Source: JAVBQG01 sp031549185
Lineage (GTDB): Bacteria; Synergistota; Synergistia; Synergistales; Synergistaceae
Reading direction: 5' to 3'
Length of the DNA: 64,000 bases
Assembly: GCA_031549185.1 (NCBI GenBank)
Contig: JAVBQG010000003.1
Span: 19,650-83,649, forward strand
Shown: piece after piece, positions 9,432-18,244 of the stretch
How positions within the stretch are numbered: position 1 is the stretch's first letter
Layout of the letters: the number at the start of each line of letters is the position of its first letter
Notes under the pieces: model-generated
What the model was told of the DNA's origin: nothing
What the model saw: only the letters and a program-made list of their open reading frames with translations
Database searches by the model: none
Position numbers and translations under genes: made by a program

Positions 9432-9992
9432 ATGTCGCAGAGAATCGCGAAAGCCGGAAGGGCGAGCAAAGAGGCGCGCCCGACGTCCGGCAAGGTTCTT
9501 CTGGCGTTGCTCAATATACTGGACGCCTCGGGGCGCCTTGACGGCGCGCGCGTGCTGGATCTTTTTTCGGGTACGGGGCAGGTGGCTCTCGCGATGTTGA
9601 AGAGGGGAGCCGCATCGGCTCTGGCGGTCGAATCGGAGCGGGAGAGGGCGTCCGCCATCTCGGCGTCGTTTGCGAAAGGCGGGTGCGGTGATGCGGCTCG
9701 TGCCGTCTGTGGCGACGCGCGGCGCGCCCTGCCGAAATTTGCGGGCGCGGGCGAGCGTTTCGACGTCGTCTTCGCCGACCCCCCTTATTTATTGGGCTGG
9801 GGCGAGAAATTGGTTGCGCTGATGGGCGAAAATTGGGGTATCCTGGCGGAGGGCGGTGTCTTCGTCTTCGAGCATGCGACGCGCGAAGAGTTGCCGCCCC
9901 TGGAGCATGAAGGAGAAACGATCGGGCGCGACGACAGAATCTACGGCGACACGGCACTGTCGTTTTACTGGAACGGAGGGCGAAACGTTTGA
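9432..9992 (+). CDS. rsmD: 16S rRNA (guanine-966-N2)-methyltransferase RsmD
   Basis: A 186-residue SAM-dependent methyltransferase. It shows the SAM loop V-L-D-L-F-S-G-T-G near residue 40 and the N-methyltransferase catalytic tetrad D-P-P-Y near residue 120. RsmD methylates G966 of 16S rRNA. I chose ATG 9432 over 9426 because GGAGG lies 9 bases upstream of the former and only 3 from the latter. The coaD start codon overlaps its stop; rsmD-coaD is a widely conserved pair. Confidence 0.9.
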   Translation: MSQRIAKAGRASKEARPTSGKVLLALLNILDASGRLDGARVLDLFSGTGQVALAMLKRGAASALAVESERERASAISASFAKGGCGDAARAVCGDARRALPKFAGAGERFDVVFADPPYLLGWGEKLVALMGENWGILAEGGVFVFEHATREELPPLEHEGETIGRDDRIYGDTALSFYWNGGRNV

Positions 9993-10480
9993 ACAGAGCG
10001 GTATACCCGGGGTCCTTCGACCCCTTCACCAACGGACACCTGGACATCTCGCAGAGAGGGGCGCAGATCTTCGACGAGTTGATCGTCGCCGTCCTGGTGA
10101 ACTCGGAGAAACACCCGGCCTTCAGCACGGAGGAGCGCCAGATGATGGCGCGCGAGGCGCTCGTGCACCTGCCGAACGTGCGCGTGATGGCGTTCGACGG
10201 TCTGCTGGTCGATTTCATGCGGCAGCTGCAGAGCCGCGTGATCCTGCGAGGACTGCGCGCGCTGTCGGACTTCGAGTACGAGTTTCAACTCGCTCAGATG
10301 AACAAACAACTCGCGCCGGAGGTGGAGACTTTCTTTATGGTGACGGACGCGAAATACTCGTATCTTTCGAGCCGCGGCGTCAAGGAGGTCTTTCAGTACG
10401 GGGGGGCGATCCAGGAGTTCGTCCCGCCGGGGGTCTTTCGCAGAATGCGCGAGCGGATCGCGCCGCGGCGGCCGAAGTAG
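9989..10480 (+). CDS. coaD: Phosphopantetheine adenylyltransferase
   Basis: CoaD transfers AMP to 4'-phosphopantetheine, the penultimate step of coenzyme A synthesis. The 163-residue protein is of normal length and shows the nucleotidyltransferase motif Y-P-G-S-F-D-P-F-T-N-G-H at its start and the Y-L-S-S-R motif near residue 125. The start is TTG, overlapping the rsmD stop, with GGAGGG 8 bases upstream. CoA supply is relevant to the acyl carrier protein genes further along. Confidence 0.95.
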   Translation: MNRAVYPGSFDPFTNGHLDISQRGAQIFDELIVAVLVNSEKHPAFSTEERQMMAREALVHLPNVRVMAFDGLLVDFMRQLQSRVILRGLRALSDFEYEFQLAQMNKQLAPEVETFFMVTDAKYSYLSSRGVKEVFQYGGAIQEFVPPGVFRRMRERIAPRRPK

Positions 10481-10485
10481 CAGTA

Positions 10486-11718
10486 TTACAGCGCGGGCAC
10501 GTAGCGCGCTTCGGCCTTCGTTCTCGGGTTTTCCGTCAGCGTCTCCCAGATCTCCGTCGCGCGGTGCTCGAGCTGCATCATCGAACGGGCGTACCCGCCG
10601 AGGTCCTGGGGAACGGACGCCTTCGATATGACGGGCAGGGTTGCCGTCTCGCGCATCACAGCAAGCAGCGCCCTGCCCGTTTCGTTCGCGCCGAGGACGC
10701 GGATGTAGGCCGGGCCGTTCTCCTGGAAGCGGCGGCTCATCTCGTGGGTGAGCCCGATCAGCAGGTGCATGCAGTGGCGTTGGATGCGGCCCCGCGGATA
10801 TCGCCTGCTCGTGCACGCGTCGACGAACTCGCCGAACGACGCCGCCTCGTACGCGAGGCGGCGCATCCTGTTCTCCAGCCCCTCCCGCATCTCCGCTACC
10901 CGCGCCAACTCCTCCGGGGGCGTTCTCAGCAGCATCAACTTCAACGCGCGCCAGAGGCGGTCTTCGTCGCACGCGACTCTGCCGTTTCGATCGGCTTCCT
11001 GCAACAAAACCGCCGTGTCCTCCGGCATCAGGGAGAGCGCCAGTTTTTTCCGCTCCGCGTCACCCGACGTGAAAAGATCGCGGATCGCCGTGGCGCTTGC
11101 GATCTCGCCATCGGCAATCCCCCTGTCGTGATACCCGGCGCCGATTCGTTCGATCGGGGCGGGTTCGATGGAATATTTTTTCTCGCGGATGCGCCCCACG
11201 TACGCGAGGGCCAGGTTGTTGTTCGGCCGTTTCAAAAATTCAAGCGCGCCGGGAACGAACACGTCGAGCGCCATGCTGCGCGCTTGCACGAAGCTGTATC
11301 CCTCCGCCAGAAATTTTTTCAGGGCATCTTTGAAGTCGCCCGGCTCTTCGTTCAACACATCGGCCATTGCGCTCATGTCGCGATCGGGAGCTTCCATGCC
11401 GAAGGAGAGTTTTTTCACGACGCCGGTGGCGGCGAGGATGTCGACGGCGGCGTTCGCGAAGAGGCCGCCGTTGTGCGCAGAAAAGACGACCGGCAGCTCG
11501 AGCACGAGGTCCGCGCCGCCGGCGAGGGCCATGCGCGCGCGCGCGCCTTTGTCGACGAGGGCGGGCAGCCCCCGTTGTACGAAATTGGAAGAAATTACGA
11601 CAATAATTGCGTCAATTTGTGCACAATTGCGCGTTTTCCTGATATGATATAGGTGCCCCTTGTGAAAGGGGTTGTATTCGGCCACAATACCGGCCGTTCT
11701 TTCCCACGTTTTCGACAA
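10486..11718 (-). CDS. tmcAL: tRNA(Met) cytidine acetate ligase TmcAL
   Basis: TmcAL (YlbM family) makes N4-acetylcytidine at the wobble base of elongator tRNA(Met), using acetate and ATP through acetyl-AMP. The 410-residue protein begins with a nucleotidyltransferase motif, E-Y-N-P-F-H-K-G-H, and has the conserved S-S-N-F-V-Q-R-G segment near residue 45. The start is TTG with AAGGGAG 8 bases upstream. It ends 6 bases from the convergent coaD stop and is divergent from acetate kinase. The acetate requirement next to ackA is a common neighbourhood. Confidence 0.9.
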   Translation of the reverse strand: MSKTWERTAGIVAEYNPFHKGHLYHIRKTRNCAQIDAIIVVISSNFVQRGLPALVDKGARARMALAGGADLVLELPVVFSAHNGGLFANAAVDILAATGVVKKLSFGMEAPDRDMSAMADVLNEEPGDFKDALKKFLAEGYSFVQARSMALDVFVPGALEFLKRPNNNLALAYVGRIREKKYSIEPAPIERIGAGYHDRGIADGEIASATAIRDLFTSGDAERKKLALSLMPEDTAVLLQEADRNGRVACDEDRLWRALKLMLLRTPPEELARVAEMREGLENRMRRLAYEAASFGEFVDACTSRRYPRGRIQRHCMHLLIGLTHEMSRRFQENGPAYIRVLGANETGRALLAVMRETATLPVISKASVPQDLGGYARSMMQLEHRATEIWETLTENPRTKAEARYVPAL

Positions 11719-11799
11719 GACGACGACTCCCTTCCCGCGTATATTACATTACGTGCGATGGGTGAATCAGTCAAGAAGTCAAGGAGGTTGTCAGTGTAG

Positions 11800-12993
11800 A
11801 TGAAAATTCTGGTTTTGAACTGTGGCAGCTCGTCCCTCAAGTATCAGCTGTTCGACATGACGGGCGAGTCCGTACTTGCCAAGGGCCTCGTGGAGCGTAT
11901 CGGCATCGCCGGTTCGCGCATCAAGCACAACAAGGGCGTGGACGATACGACGATCCGCGAACAGGACATCGCGGACCACACCGATGCGATCAAACTCGTG
12001 CTCGATCTGCTGCTCGACGCGAACACGGGCGTCATGAAGAGCCTGGGCGAGCTGGGGGCGGTCGGCCACCGCGTCGTGCACGGTGGCGAGAAGAACGACA
12101 AATCCGCGCTCGTCACGGACGCGGTCATCAAGGAGATCGAGGGGTGCACCTACCTCGCCCCTCTGCACAACCCGGCCAACCTGATGGGCATCCGCGCGAT
12201 GCAGAAGGCGCTGCCCGGCGTGCCGAACGTCGCCGTCTTCGACACCGCGTTTCACCAGACGATGCCCCCCACGGCATATATCTACGGCATCCCCTACAAA
12301 TACTACGAGGAGAACAAGGTTCGCCGCTATTCGTTCCACGGCACGAGCCATGCGTTCGTCGCCGCCCGTGCCGCGGAGATGCTGGGCAAACCTGCCTCGG
12401 CCCTTAAGATCGTCACCTGCCATCTTGGCAACGGCAGCTCGATCACGGCAGTCGACGGCGGCAAAAGCGTCGACAGCAGCCTCGGCATGGGCACGACGCC
12501 CGGCGTTCTGATGGGCACGCGCTGCGGCGACGTGGACGCGTCGGTCGTCCTTTTCCTGATGGAGAAGGAGAAGGATCTGGGCAAGGTGAGCGACATCCTG
12601 CACAAGCAGAGCGGCGTGCTGGGCGTCTCCGGCGTGTCGAGCGACCTGCGCGACGTCGAGGACGCGGCGGCGAAGGGCAACGCCCGCGCGCGGCTCGCGG
12701 TCGATATCCTCTGTACGACGGTGAAGAAGCATATCGCATCGTACGCCGCGGTCATGGGCGGCGTGGACGCGATCGTCTTCACGGCCGGCATCGGCGAGAA
12801 CAGCGACGTGATTCGCAAGGCATCCACCTGCGGGCTCGAGTTCATGGGCGTCAAGATCGACGACGCGAAGAACGACGGCCTGCGCGGCAAAGAGGCCGTG
12901 ATCAGCGTCGACGACTCGAAGGTCAAGATCCTCGTGGTCCCGACCAACGAGGAGTTGATGATCGCCCGCGACACGCAGAAGCTGGCGAAATAG
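11800..12993 (+). CDS. ackA: Acetate kinase
   Basis: AckA converts acetyl phosphate and ADP to acetate and ATP, the substrate-level phosphorylation step of fermentative metabolism. At 397 residues it is the usual length. It shows the N-L-N-C-G-S-S-S-L-K-Y phosphate loop at the start, the H-R-V-V-H-G-G segment and the F-H-G-T-S-H motif. AAGGAGG lies 12 bases before the ATG. It is followed after 3 bases by yceD, so the gene heads an ackA-yceD-rpmF operon. No phosphotransacetylase is in the window. Confidence 0.97.
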   Translation: MKILVLNCGSSSLKYQLFDMTGESVLAKGLVERIGIAGSRIKHNKGVDDTTIREQDIADHTDAIKLVLDLLLDANTGVMKSLGELGAVGHRVVHGGEKNDKSALVTDAVIKEIEGCTYLAPLHNPANLMGIRAMQKALPGVPNVAVFDTAFHQTMPPTAYIYGIPYKYYEENKVRRYSFHGTSHAFVAARAAEMLGKPASALKIVTCHLGNGSSITAVDGGKSVDSSLGMGTTPGVLMGTRCGDVDASVVLFLMEKEKDLGKVSDILHKQSGVLGVSGVSSDLRDVEDAAAKGNARARLAVDILCTTVKKHIASYAAVMGGVDAIVFTAGIGENSDVIRKASTCGLEFMGVKIDDAKNDGLRGKEAVISVDDSKVKILVVPTNEELMIARDTQKLAK

Positions 12994-12996
12994 TAG

Positions 12997-13581
12997 ATGA
13001 AAAAAATTACGGCCCCCCCGCCCGAGTGGGTGTGCGGCATACGAATCTCGCTGATCCCCAAGGGCGGGGAGCCGTATTTCGAGTCCTTCGAACTTCCCGC
13101 GGACGGGGTGGTCGAGCATTGGGGGCAGGAGTACGCCCTTTGCGGTCCTGTTCTTGCGAAAATCGAAGCTTCCTCTCCGTCTCCCTCGGGCGAGAAAATA
13201 TTGGCCAAAATCGGCATCCAAACCGATATTTCGTTGCCCTGCTCCCGTTGCTTATGCGAAACGGGGCTTGCAATTGTCGGCGATTTGAGGTATCTTTTTA
13301 CACTGCGACCGTCGCAGGACGAAGAGGACGAGTCGGAAGAGGCGGATAAGGACGGCGACGTGGATGTCATACCGCTCGATGCGTTCGAGGCCGAGTTGGA
13401 TCTGGCCCCTTACGTGTGGGAGGTCCTTCTGCTGAATCTGCCCGAGAGAGCACTCTGTTCGGACGGCTGCAAAGGTCTCTGTCCCATCTGCGGGAAGAAC
13501 AAAAACGAAGGCGACTGCGGCTGCAAAGAGGACGATACCGACCCTCGCCTTGCCGTCCTTCGCGATTTCAAGCCGGATTGA
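12997..13581 (+). CDS. yceD: DUF177/YceD family protein
   Basis: A 194-residue acidic protein of the DUF177 family, implicated in 23S rRNA accumulation and almost always encoded directly before rpmF, as here. The family's C-terminal motif L-x-L-P-x-R-x-L-C-x-x-x-C-K-G-L-C-P-x-C-G is seen near residues 145-170, followed by a further Cys pair. An earlier C-S-R-C-L-C cluster near residue 85 may add a metal site. Start and size are ordinary. Confidence 0.88.
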   Translation: MKKITAPPPEWVCGIRISLIPKGGEPYFESFELPADGVVEHWGQEYALCGPVLAKIEASSPSPSGEKILAKIGIQTDISLPCSRCLCETGLAIVGDLRYLFTLRPSQDEEDESEEADKDGDVDVIPLDAFEAELDLAPYVWEVLLLNLPERALCSDGCKGLCPICGKNKNEGDCGCKEDDTDPRLAVLRDFKPD

Positions 13582-13642
13582 TCCGGCGCACGACGATCAT
13601 CGGCTTTTTCAAGCAAGGTAAGGGCAAGGGAGGGAGAATACA

Positions 13643-13837
13643 ATGGCAACTCCAAAGAGAAGGATTTCGCACGCGCGCACGCACAACCGCAAGGCGAAGT
13701 TCCTCGGCGCGCTCGTCGCGCCCGCGACGACGATCTGCTCGCGTTGCGGCGAGCCGGTGCAGACGTACCGGGCCTGTGCAGCCTGCGGGACCTACCGCGG
13801 CCGTCAGGTGTTGAAGGTGGCGGACGAAGAGAAATAA
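13643..13837 (+). CDS. rpmF: Ribosomal protein bL32
   Basis: A 64-residue basic protein starting with M-A-T-P-K-R-R, with a zinc ribbon made of C-S-R-C and C-A-A-C pairs. GGGAGGGAG precedes the start. In many genomes plsX follows rpmF, but here a terminator follows and plsX lies 8.6 kb downstream under fapR, so ribosomal and lipid synthesis genes are uncoupled. Confidence 0.97.
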   Translation: MATPKRRISHARTHNRKAKFLGALVAPATTICSRCGEPVQTYRACAACGTYRGRQVLKVADEEK

Positions 13838-13861
13838 ACGGGATGGCATGCGAATATCCTC

Positions 13862-13894
13862 GGGAGGACGGTTGATTCCGCCCTCCCATTTTTT
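13862..13894 (+). terminator. Intrinsic terminator after rpmF
   Basis: GGGAGG at 13862 pairs with CCTCCC at 13882, with an inner CGG/CCG helix and a 6-base loop, followed by a T-rich run (A-T-T-T-T-T-T-G). It closes the ackA-yceD-rpmF operon 46 bases before the next start. Confidence 0.85.
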
Positions 13895-13939
13895 GTAAAA
13901 TCGAGCTATCATAGGACACCCAGAGGAGGTGTCGTGCCG

Positions 13940-14362
13940 ATGCCCTTCATGAATTTCATGAGCATCACGAGAGCTCTGTCGGACGAGAACAGAGTCCGCA
14001 TATTAATGGCCCTGCGCCACAGCGAGTTCTGCGTCTGTCAGATCACCGCGTTCCTCGATCTGTCGCCGTCTACGACCTCCAAGCACCTCTCCGTGCTCAA
14101 GCAGGCGAGGCTCATCGAGGGAAAGAAGGACGGGAAGTGGGTTTACTATCGGCTTGCCGACTCCTCGGAGAGCTACCCGATGGCGAAGGAAGCCATCGAA
14201 TGGGTGGAGCGATCCATCGGGGAGAGCTCGATCATTCACAGGGACGAGGCGCGCATCCGCAGGATCCTGGCGGAGGAGAGAACGCGCTACGGCATCGACG
14301 GCTGCAGGATGCCGGACGAATTTCACTCCGGCGCGGTTCATGCCGTCGCGCCCAACGAATAA
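13940..14362 (+). CDS. ArsR/SmtB family metal- or arsenite-sensing repressor
   Basis: A 140-residue winged-helix protein. The recognition helix L-S-P-S-T-T-S-K-H-L-S-V-L is typical of ArsR. Just before it lies E-F-C-V-C (Cys31 and Cys33), which matches the arsenite/antimonite-binding E-L-C-V-C-D site of classical ArsR. ATG 13940 is chosen because AGGAGG lies 9 bases upstream. No arsenic exporter is nearby; the gene is followed 15 bases later by dgkA, so its target could be that operon or a distant one. Confidence 0.85.
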   Translation: MPFMNFMSITRALSDENRVRILMALRHSEFCVCQITAFLDLSPSTTSKHLSVLKQARLIEGKKDGKWVYYRLADSSESYPMAKEAIEWVERSIGESSIIHRDEARIRRILAEERTRYGIDGCRMPDEFHSGAVHAVAPNE

Positions 14363-14377
14363 AAGGGGGAGCTCGCC

Positions 14378-14746
14378 CTGGCGACAAAGGATTGGAAGAA
14401 TAGAACGCTGTTGCAAAAGATGCTCAACTCGCTCAACGGTTTTCGCGTCGCCCTCCTCAAAGAGAGGGCGGTCATGCAGGAGACGCTCGCACTTGTGGCC
14501 ATCGTCTCTTTCGCCGTCTTCCACGGCTGCGACGGGGCGAGGATCTTTCTCGTCTTTCTCGCGTGCCTTCTGCCCATTACACTGGAACTCGTCAACTCGT
14601 CGATGGAGATTTTCATCGACCACGTACTCGGCACAACCTACCGCGAGGAGATTCGCCGCGCCAAGGATATGCTCTCCGCCGCCGTCTGCCTGGCGCTGCT
14701 GATCGGCTACTGCGGCTCCCTATGGATCATCTTCTTCGCCCAGTAA
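14378..14746 (+). CDS. dgkA: Diacylglycerol kinase, membrane type (possible CTG start)
   Basis: DgkA is a small trimeric membrane kinase that phosphorylates diacylglycerol (undecaprenol in some bacteria). The signature E-L-V-N-S-S-M-E-x-x-x-D is present and three hydrophobic helices are seen. The protein has 122 residues if translation begins at CTG 14378, where AAGGGGGAG lies 6 bases upstream. No ATG or GTG is available near this ribosome site; the next options are TTG 14411 and ATG 14420, which lack one and would shorten the amphipathic N-terminus. The family and stop are certain, the start is not. Confidence 0.82.
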   Translation: MATKDWKNRTLLQKMLNSLNGFRVALLKERAVMQETLALVAIVSFAVFHGCDGARIFLVFLACLLPITLELVNSSMEIFIDHVLGTTYREEIRRAKDMLSAAVCLALLIGYCGSLWIIFFAQ

Positions 14747-14749
14747 AGC

Positions 14750-14896
14750 CTACAGGTTTTTTCGAATGATCTCGATCGCCGCCTCCATGTATGACGGGAT
14801 ATAGCTGTCCTTTTTGTGGGCGGCGACGAATTCGACGAGCCTCGGCGCGTCCCCCGCGAGAAAAACGGCGGGGAGCGCGCTTGAATTTGAAATTCT
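14750..14896 (-). pseudogene. Remnant of an unknown protein-coding gene
   Basis: On the minus strand 48 codons are open between a TGA and a TAG. They encode a helix-rich tail ending in S-Y-M-E-A-A-I-E-I-I-R-K-N-L, with the third-position GC bias of real genes, but there is no start codon and the bases upstream are AT-richer and unlike coding sequence. I read it as the C-terminal leftover of a decayed gene. No family is recognised. Bases 14897-14984 hold nothing I can identify. Confidence 0.35.
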
Positions 14897-14984
14897 TCAA
14901 TGCGTCTTGAGCACGTTTGATTTCAATTCGGCATGACTCCCGCAGGCTTTTACGTCGTATTCTTAAACGATCGGCGAATCCCTA

Positions 14985-16973
14985 TCATCTCTCCGTATCC
15001 TCCGGGCTCTCCTCTTCGAGATCGTCGGACGCGACCGGGGGCTTTTCGTTTCCGATACTTCCCTTCGGCTCGACTTTGATCAGCTTGTGGATAAGGCCGT
15101 CGACGTAGTAGTTCGTGCGCACGACGCGCATCGAACCCTCCTTGATCTTCTCCACCATCTGCTCGCTCTTGAGCTTGTCGTTCATGAGGTCCTCGGGCGC
15201 GGCGGCCTTCGCTTTTTTGATCTGTGCCTCCAGCGACTCCTGTCCTCGCAATTCGAGCACCATCTGGTCGTTGGTCTCCTTCGCCTCCAGCTCGGCCAGC
15301 AGGATCGGAAGGCTGCTGATGCTCCGCCAGCCCGCCTCCATGTACTCGGCGTTCTCCTCCGCAATGCCTCCGCCCCGCACCAGCAGCTCGCAGATGCCGG
15401 AGACCTTCTGCGGAATCACGAGCGAGTAGGTGCGCTTGAAGGGGGCCTTGCGCCAAGGACGTAGCGTTATGTCGAACGACACGGTGTCGCCGGGGTGGAA
15501 GGGGCCTTTGGGGACCTGTACGTCCTCCACGTAGAGCACGCGCGGTTCCTGCGTCATCTCGACCGTCACATCGATGCCGAAGGGGCGCAGCTCCTGGAAT
15601 TGATTCACCGCGAAGAGCTGCGTCAGCAGCGTGAACTCCTTCATCATCTCCTGCGTCACGTCCTTCTCGGAGACGAAAACGTTGGTGCGGTCCCACTTGT
15701 CGACGATGGGATTGCCGGAGAAGCGTGCCGTGATTTTCGCCGACCCGCCTCCCTTGCGTCCCCACAGATCCTCGATGCATCCCGTGATCGCCGTCGAGGC
15801 GATCTTGGAGAGTTGGAACGGATCCTGAACCATCTGGAAGCTGCGCTTGAAGGAACGCCCCGCGTCGACGTCGGTGAAGCGGATCGTACAACTCGCCGCA
15901 GGGGCGAAGGTTCCGAGGCGCCCGCCGATGCCCTGCGGCCGGTCCTGCGTGACGATGCCGAGGATGTTGCCGGTGCTGCCGATCTTGATGGGAGACTCCA
16001 GTCCCGGCACCACGCGCGCGACATTGCCTTCCAGCAACGCCGCGGAGGTCATCCCCAGGTCTGCAAATGGGTGGGCGAAGGCCACGAAGCGTCCGTCCCT
16101 GTCGACGGCAGTCAGCGTGCCTAGGGCGCTGACCTCGACGTCACCCCAGGCGAGGGCGACCGCGACGGCGGAGCCTGGCTTGAGCTGCGCGTTGTACAGC
16201 ACCTTCTTCGCGCTGCCGGTCGATCCGCCGGCAAAGGGCACGACCTTGCGACCGAACAGCGTTCCCATCGACTCGGCCATGCGAGGGGAGAGCCCCTGGA
16301 CGAAGAGATATCCCGCGCGGTCGCCGCTCGTCACAGTCGGTGCGTAGGCGTCTGCGGAGCGGGGCGGGGTACAGGGCCTTGCATCCTGCGATTTAACCCC
16401 TGTTTTTTTATCCGCGCTTTTCTCCTCGATCGGCTTGTCCGGGATGGTCGGCGCGAGGGCGAAGGACGGGATGCGCTCCGGGTTGTCCCAGATCGCGATC
16501 ATCTCTTCGATCGGCGTCACGAGTGCCATGTCGTGGCGGCTGAAGTTCCAGCCGTAGCCGATGGCCCCGATCAGCTTTCCGTTCACGTAGACCGGCGATC
16601 CGCTCATACCTGCCGCTACGCCGCCTGATTCGGTCATGGTCTTGCTGTTGACCGCCCGGATCATGATCAGATTTCGGGGGACTCCGATCTGGGGGACGAC
16701 CTCGAGGACTTCGACGGGGAAGCTGACGATCTGCGTTCCCCGCAGAACGGTTCGAGCTTCTCCTCTCATGCCGGGTTTCACCTGCGAGAGCGGCATGAGA
16801 GGGTCGATCGGCACGAACGGCGGATATTTTTGCGGGCTCTTCGCCTCGGCTGCGTACGAAACCCCGACGAGCAGGAACGAGAACAACAACGACAGCAACA
16901 GAAGATAAGGGGTCAAAGGGCCACTGGCCCCTCGCGGGTGTGGGCGGAGCCCGCGGTCTATCCTTGCCTTCAT
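14985..16973 (-). CDS. Exported S55 (SpoIVB-type) serine peptidase family protein
   Basis: A 662-residue protein with an N-terminal membrane or signal segment (residues 21-41). The S55 motif G-V-A-A-G-M-S-G-S-P-V-Y lies around residues 118-129, with the candidate nucleophile Ser124 or Ser126. In Bacillus SpoIVB the S55 domain signals across the forespore membrane, but no sporulation gene is seen here, and longer S55 proteins are known in non-sporulating diderms. The C-terminal half is uncharacterised and has a Glu/Lys-rich helical end. The ATG directly follows the prfB stop with GAGGAGG 9 bases upstream, so both are one transcript. Confidence 0.78.
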   Translation of the reverse strand: MKARIDRGLRPHPRGASGPLTPYLLLLSLLFSFLLVGVSYAAEAKSPQKYPPFVPIDPLMPLSQVKPGMRGEARTVLRGTQIVSFPVEVLEVVPQIGVPRNLIMIRAVNSKTMTESGGVAAGMSGSPVYVNGKLIGAIGYGWNFSRHDMALVTPIEEMIAIWDNPERIPSFALAPTIPDKPIEEKSADKKTGVKSQDARPCTPPRSADAYAPTVTSGDRAGYLFVQGLSPRMAESMGTLFGRKVVPFAGGSTGSAKKVLYNAQLKPGSAVAVALAWGDVEVSALGTLTAVDRDGRFVAFAHPFADLGMTSAALLEGNVARVVPGLESPIKIGSTGNILGIVTQDRPQGIGGRLGTFAPAASCTIRFTDVDAGRSFKRSFQMVQDPFQLSKIASTAITGCIEDLWGRKGGGSAKITARFSGNPIVDKWDRTNVFVSEKDVTQEMMKEFTLLTQLFAVNQFQELRPFGIDVTVEMTQEPRVLYVEDVQVPKGPFHPGDTVSFDITLRPWRKAPFKRTYSLVIPQKVSGICELLVRGGGIAEENAEYMEAGWRSISSLPILLAELEAKETNDQMVLELRGQESLEAQIKKAKAAAPEDLMNDKLKSEQMVEKIKEGSMRVVRTNYYVDGLIHKLIKVEPKGSIGNEKPPVASDDLEEESPEDTER

Positions 16974-18114
16974 CTACTCGTCCTCCTCGGCGTCGCCGGT
17001 CGAGCCGTACGTCTGGCCGGTCTTCGCGAATCTCAGATACGCCATGATCAGCTCATCCAGGTCGCCGTCGAGGACCGCATGCACGTTGCCGACCTCGTAG
17101 CCCGAGCGATGATCCTTGATCAACTGAAAGGGCTGCAGCGTGTAGGATCGAATCTGGCTGCCCCAAGCGATGACGCGTTTTTCGCCCTGAAGCGACTCGA
17201 GGTGCTCGCGCCGCTCGCGCATCATGCGTTCGAACAATTTCGAGCGCAGCACCTGCATGGCCGTGGCCCGGTTCATATGCTGCGAGCGCTCGACCTGACA
17301 GCTCACCACGATGCCGGTGGGGATGTGCGTGATGCGTACTGCGGAGTCCGTCATGTTGACGTGCTGCCCCCCGGCTCCGCTCGAACGGAACGTATCCGTC
17401 CTGAGGTCCTCCGGGCGTATCTCGATCTCCACGCTCTCGGGAAGAATGGGAATAACCTCCACAGACGAGAAGCTCGTGTGCCGTCGCTTGGCCGAATCAA
17501 AGGGAGATATGCGCACGAGGCGGTGGACGCCCTGCTCCCCCTTGAGGTAGCCGTAAGCGAAGTCTCCCTTCACTTCGAAAGTGACGCTCTTGACGCCCGC
17601 CTCCTGGTCGCGTAGCTCGTCAAGCACGCGGATCGAGAAATTGCGCGACTCGGCCCAGCGCAAGTACATACGGTACAGCATCTCGCACCAGTCCTGCGAG
17701 TCGAGGCCTCCCGCCCCCGCGTGAACGGTGACGATGGCGGACGCGCCGTCGTACTCCTCGTCGAGCAGCACGTAAATCTGTTCGGCGTCGATCGATTTCG
17801 AGAGCTTGCCCGATCGGTCGTAAAACTCGTCCTGCAGCTCCGCATCGTCGCACTCGGAGAGCATCTCGGCCAACGTGGCGAGGTCGTCGAGCTCTCGCTC
17901 GACCTCCTTCCAACGGTCGAATCTGTTCTGTGTCGCGGCGAGCCCGCGCGAGACGTCGCGCGCGTCGTCGCTCTCCCAGAAGCCCGGATCGAGCGTCTTC
18001 TTCGTTAGTGTTGCGATTCTGGATTCCAGCGCAGGCAGGTCAAAGACTGTCACGCAGCTCGCCAGCCGACGAGCGCAGGTTAGACATGACCGTGCTGATT
18101 GGTAAATTGACCAC
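16974..18114 (-). CDS. prfB: Peptide chain release factor 2, programmed +1 frameshift
   Basis: RF2 terminates translation at UGA and UAA. The main frame (from 18041 to 16974) holds the G-G-Q hydrolysis motif (G-A-G-G-Q-H) and the RF2 stop-recognition region. The true start is GTG 18114, with AAGGAGGG 6 bases upstream; 24 codons later the ribosome meets CTT TGA C (18045-18039), the universal RF2 autoregulatory slip site. A +1 shift on CTT joins both parts into 379 residues. The usual Shine-Dalgarno-like stimulator just before CTT is weak here. When RF2 is scarce the UGA is read slowly and shifting increases. Confidence 0.93.
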
Positions 18115-18190
18115 TTCTACCCCTCCTTGTTGAAACGGTACTATTATACGTGCAAGTGGGCAAAGTGCTCTGCATAATTTTTTTATTTTT

Positions 18191-18219
18191 TTACCGGCGC
18201 AATCCATTATAATTATAAT
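18191..18219 (+). promoter_or_regulatory. Probable selD promoter
   Basis: A perfect TATAAT at 18214-18219 lies 17 bases after TTACCG (18191-18196), a weak -35. The surrounding bases are AT-rich compared with the window. The selD start is 25 bases beyond the -10, leaving a short leader containing the ribosome site. Confidence 0.5.
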
Positions 18220-18244
18220 GCTGTTCGAGAAGGGGGGTGACGCC

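Noticed and set aside
11791..13221. Minus-strand frame of 476 codons opposite ackA
   Set aside because: It is a shadow of acetate kinase, with no domain signature and an unnatural composition.
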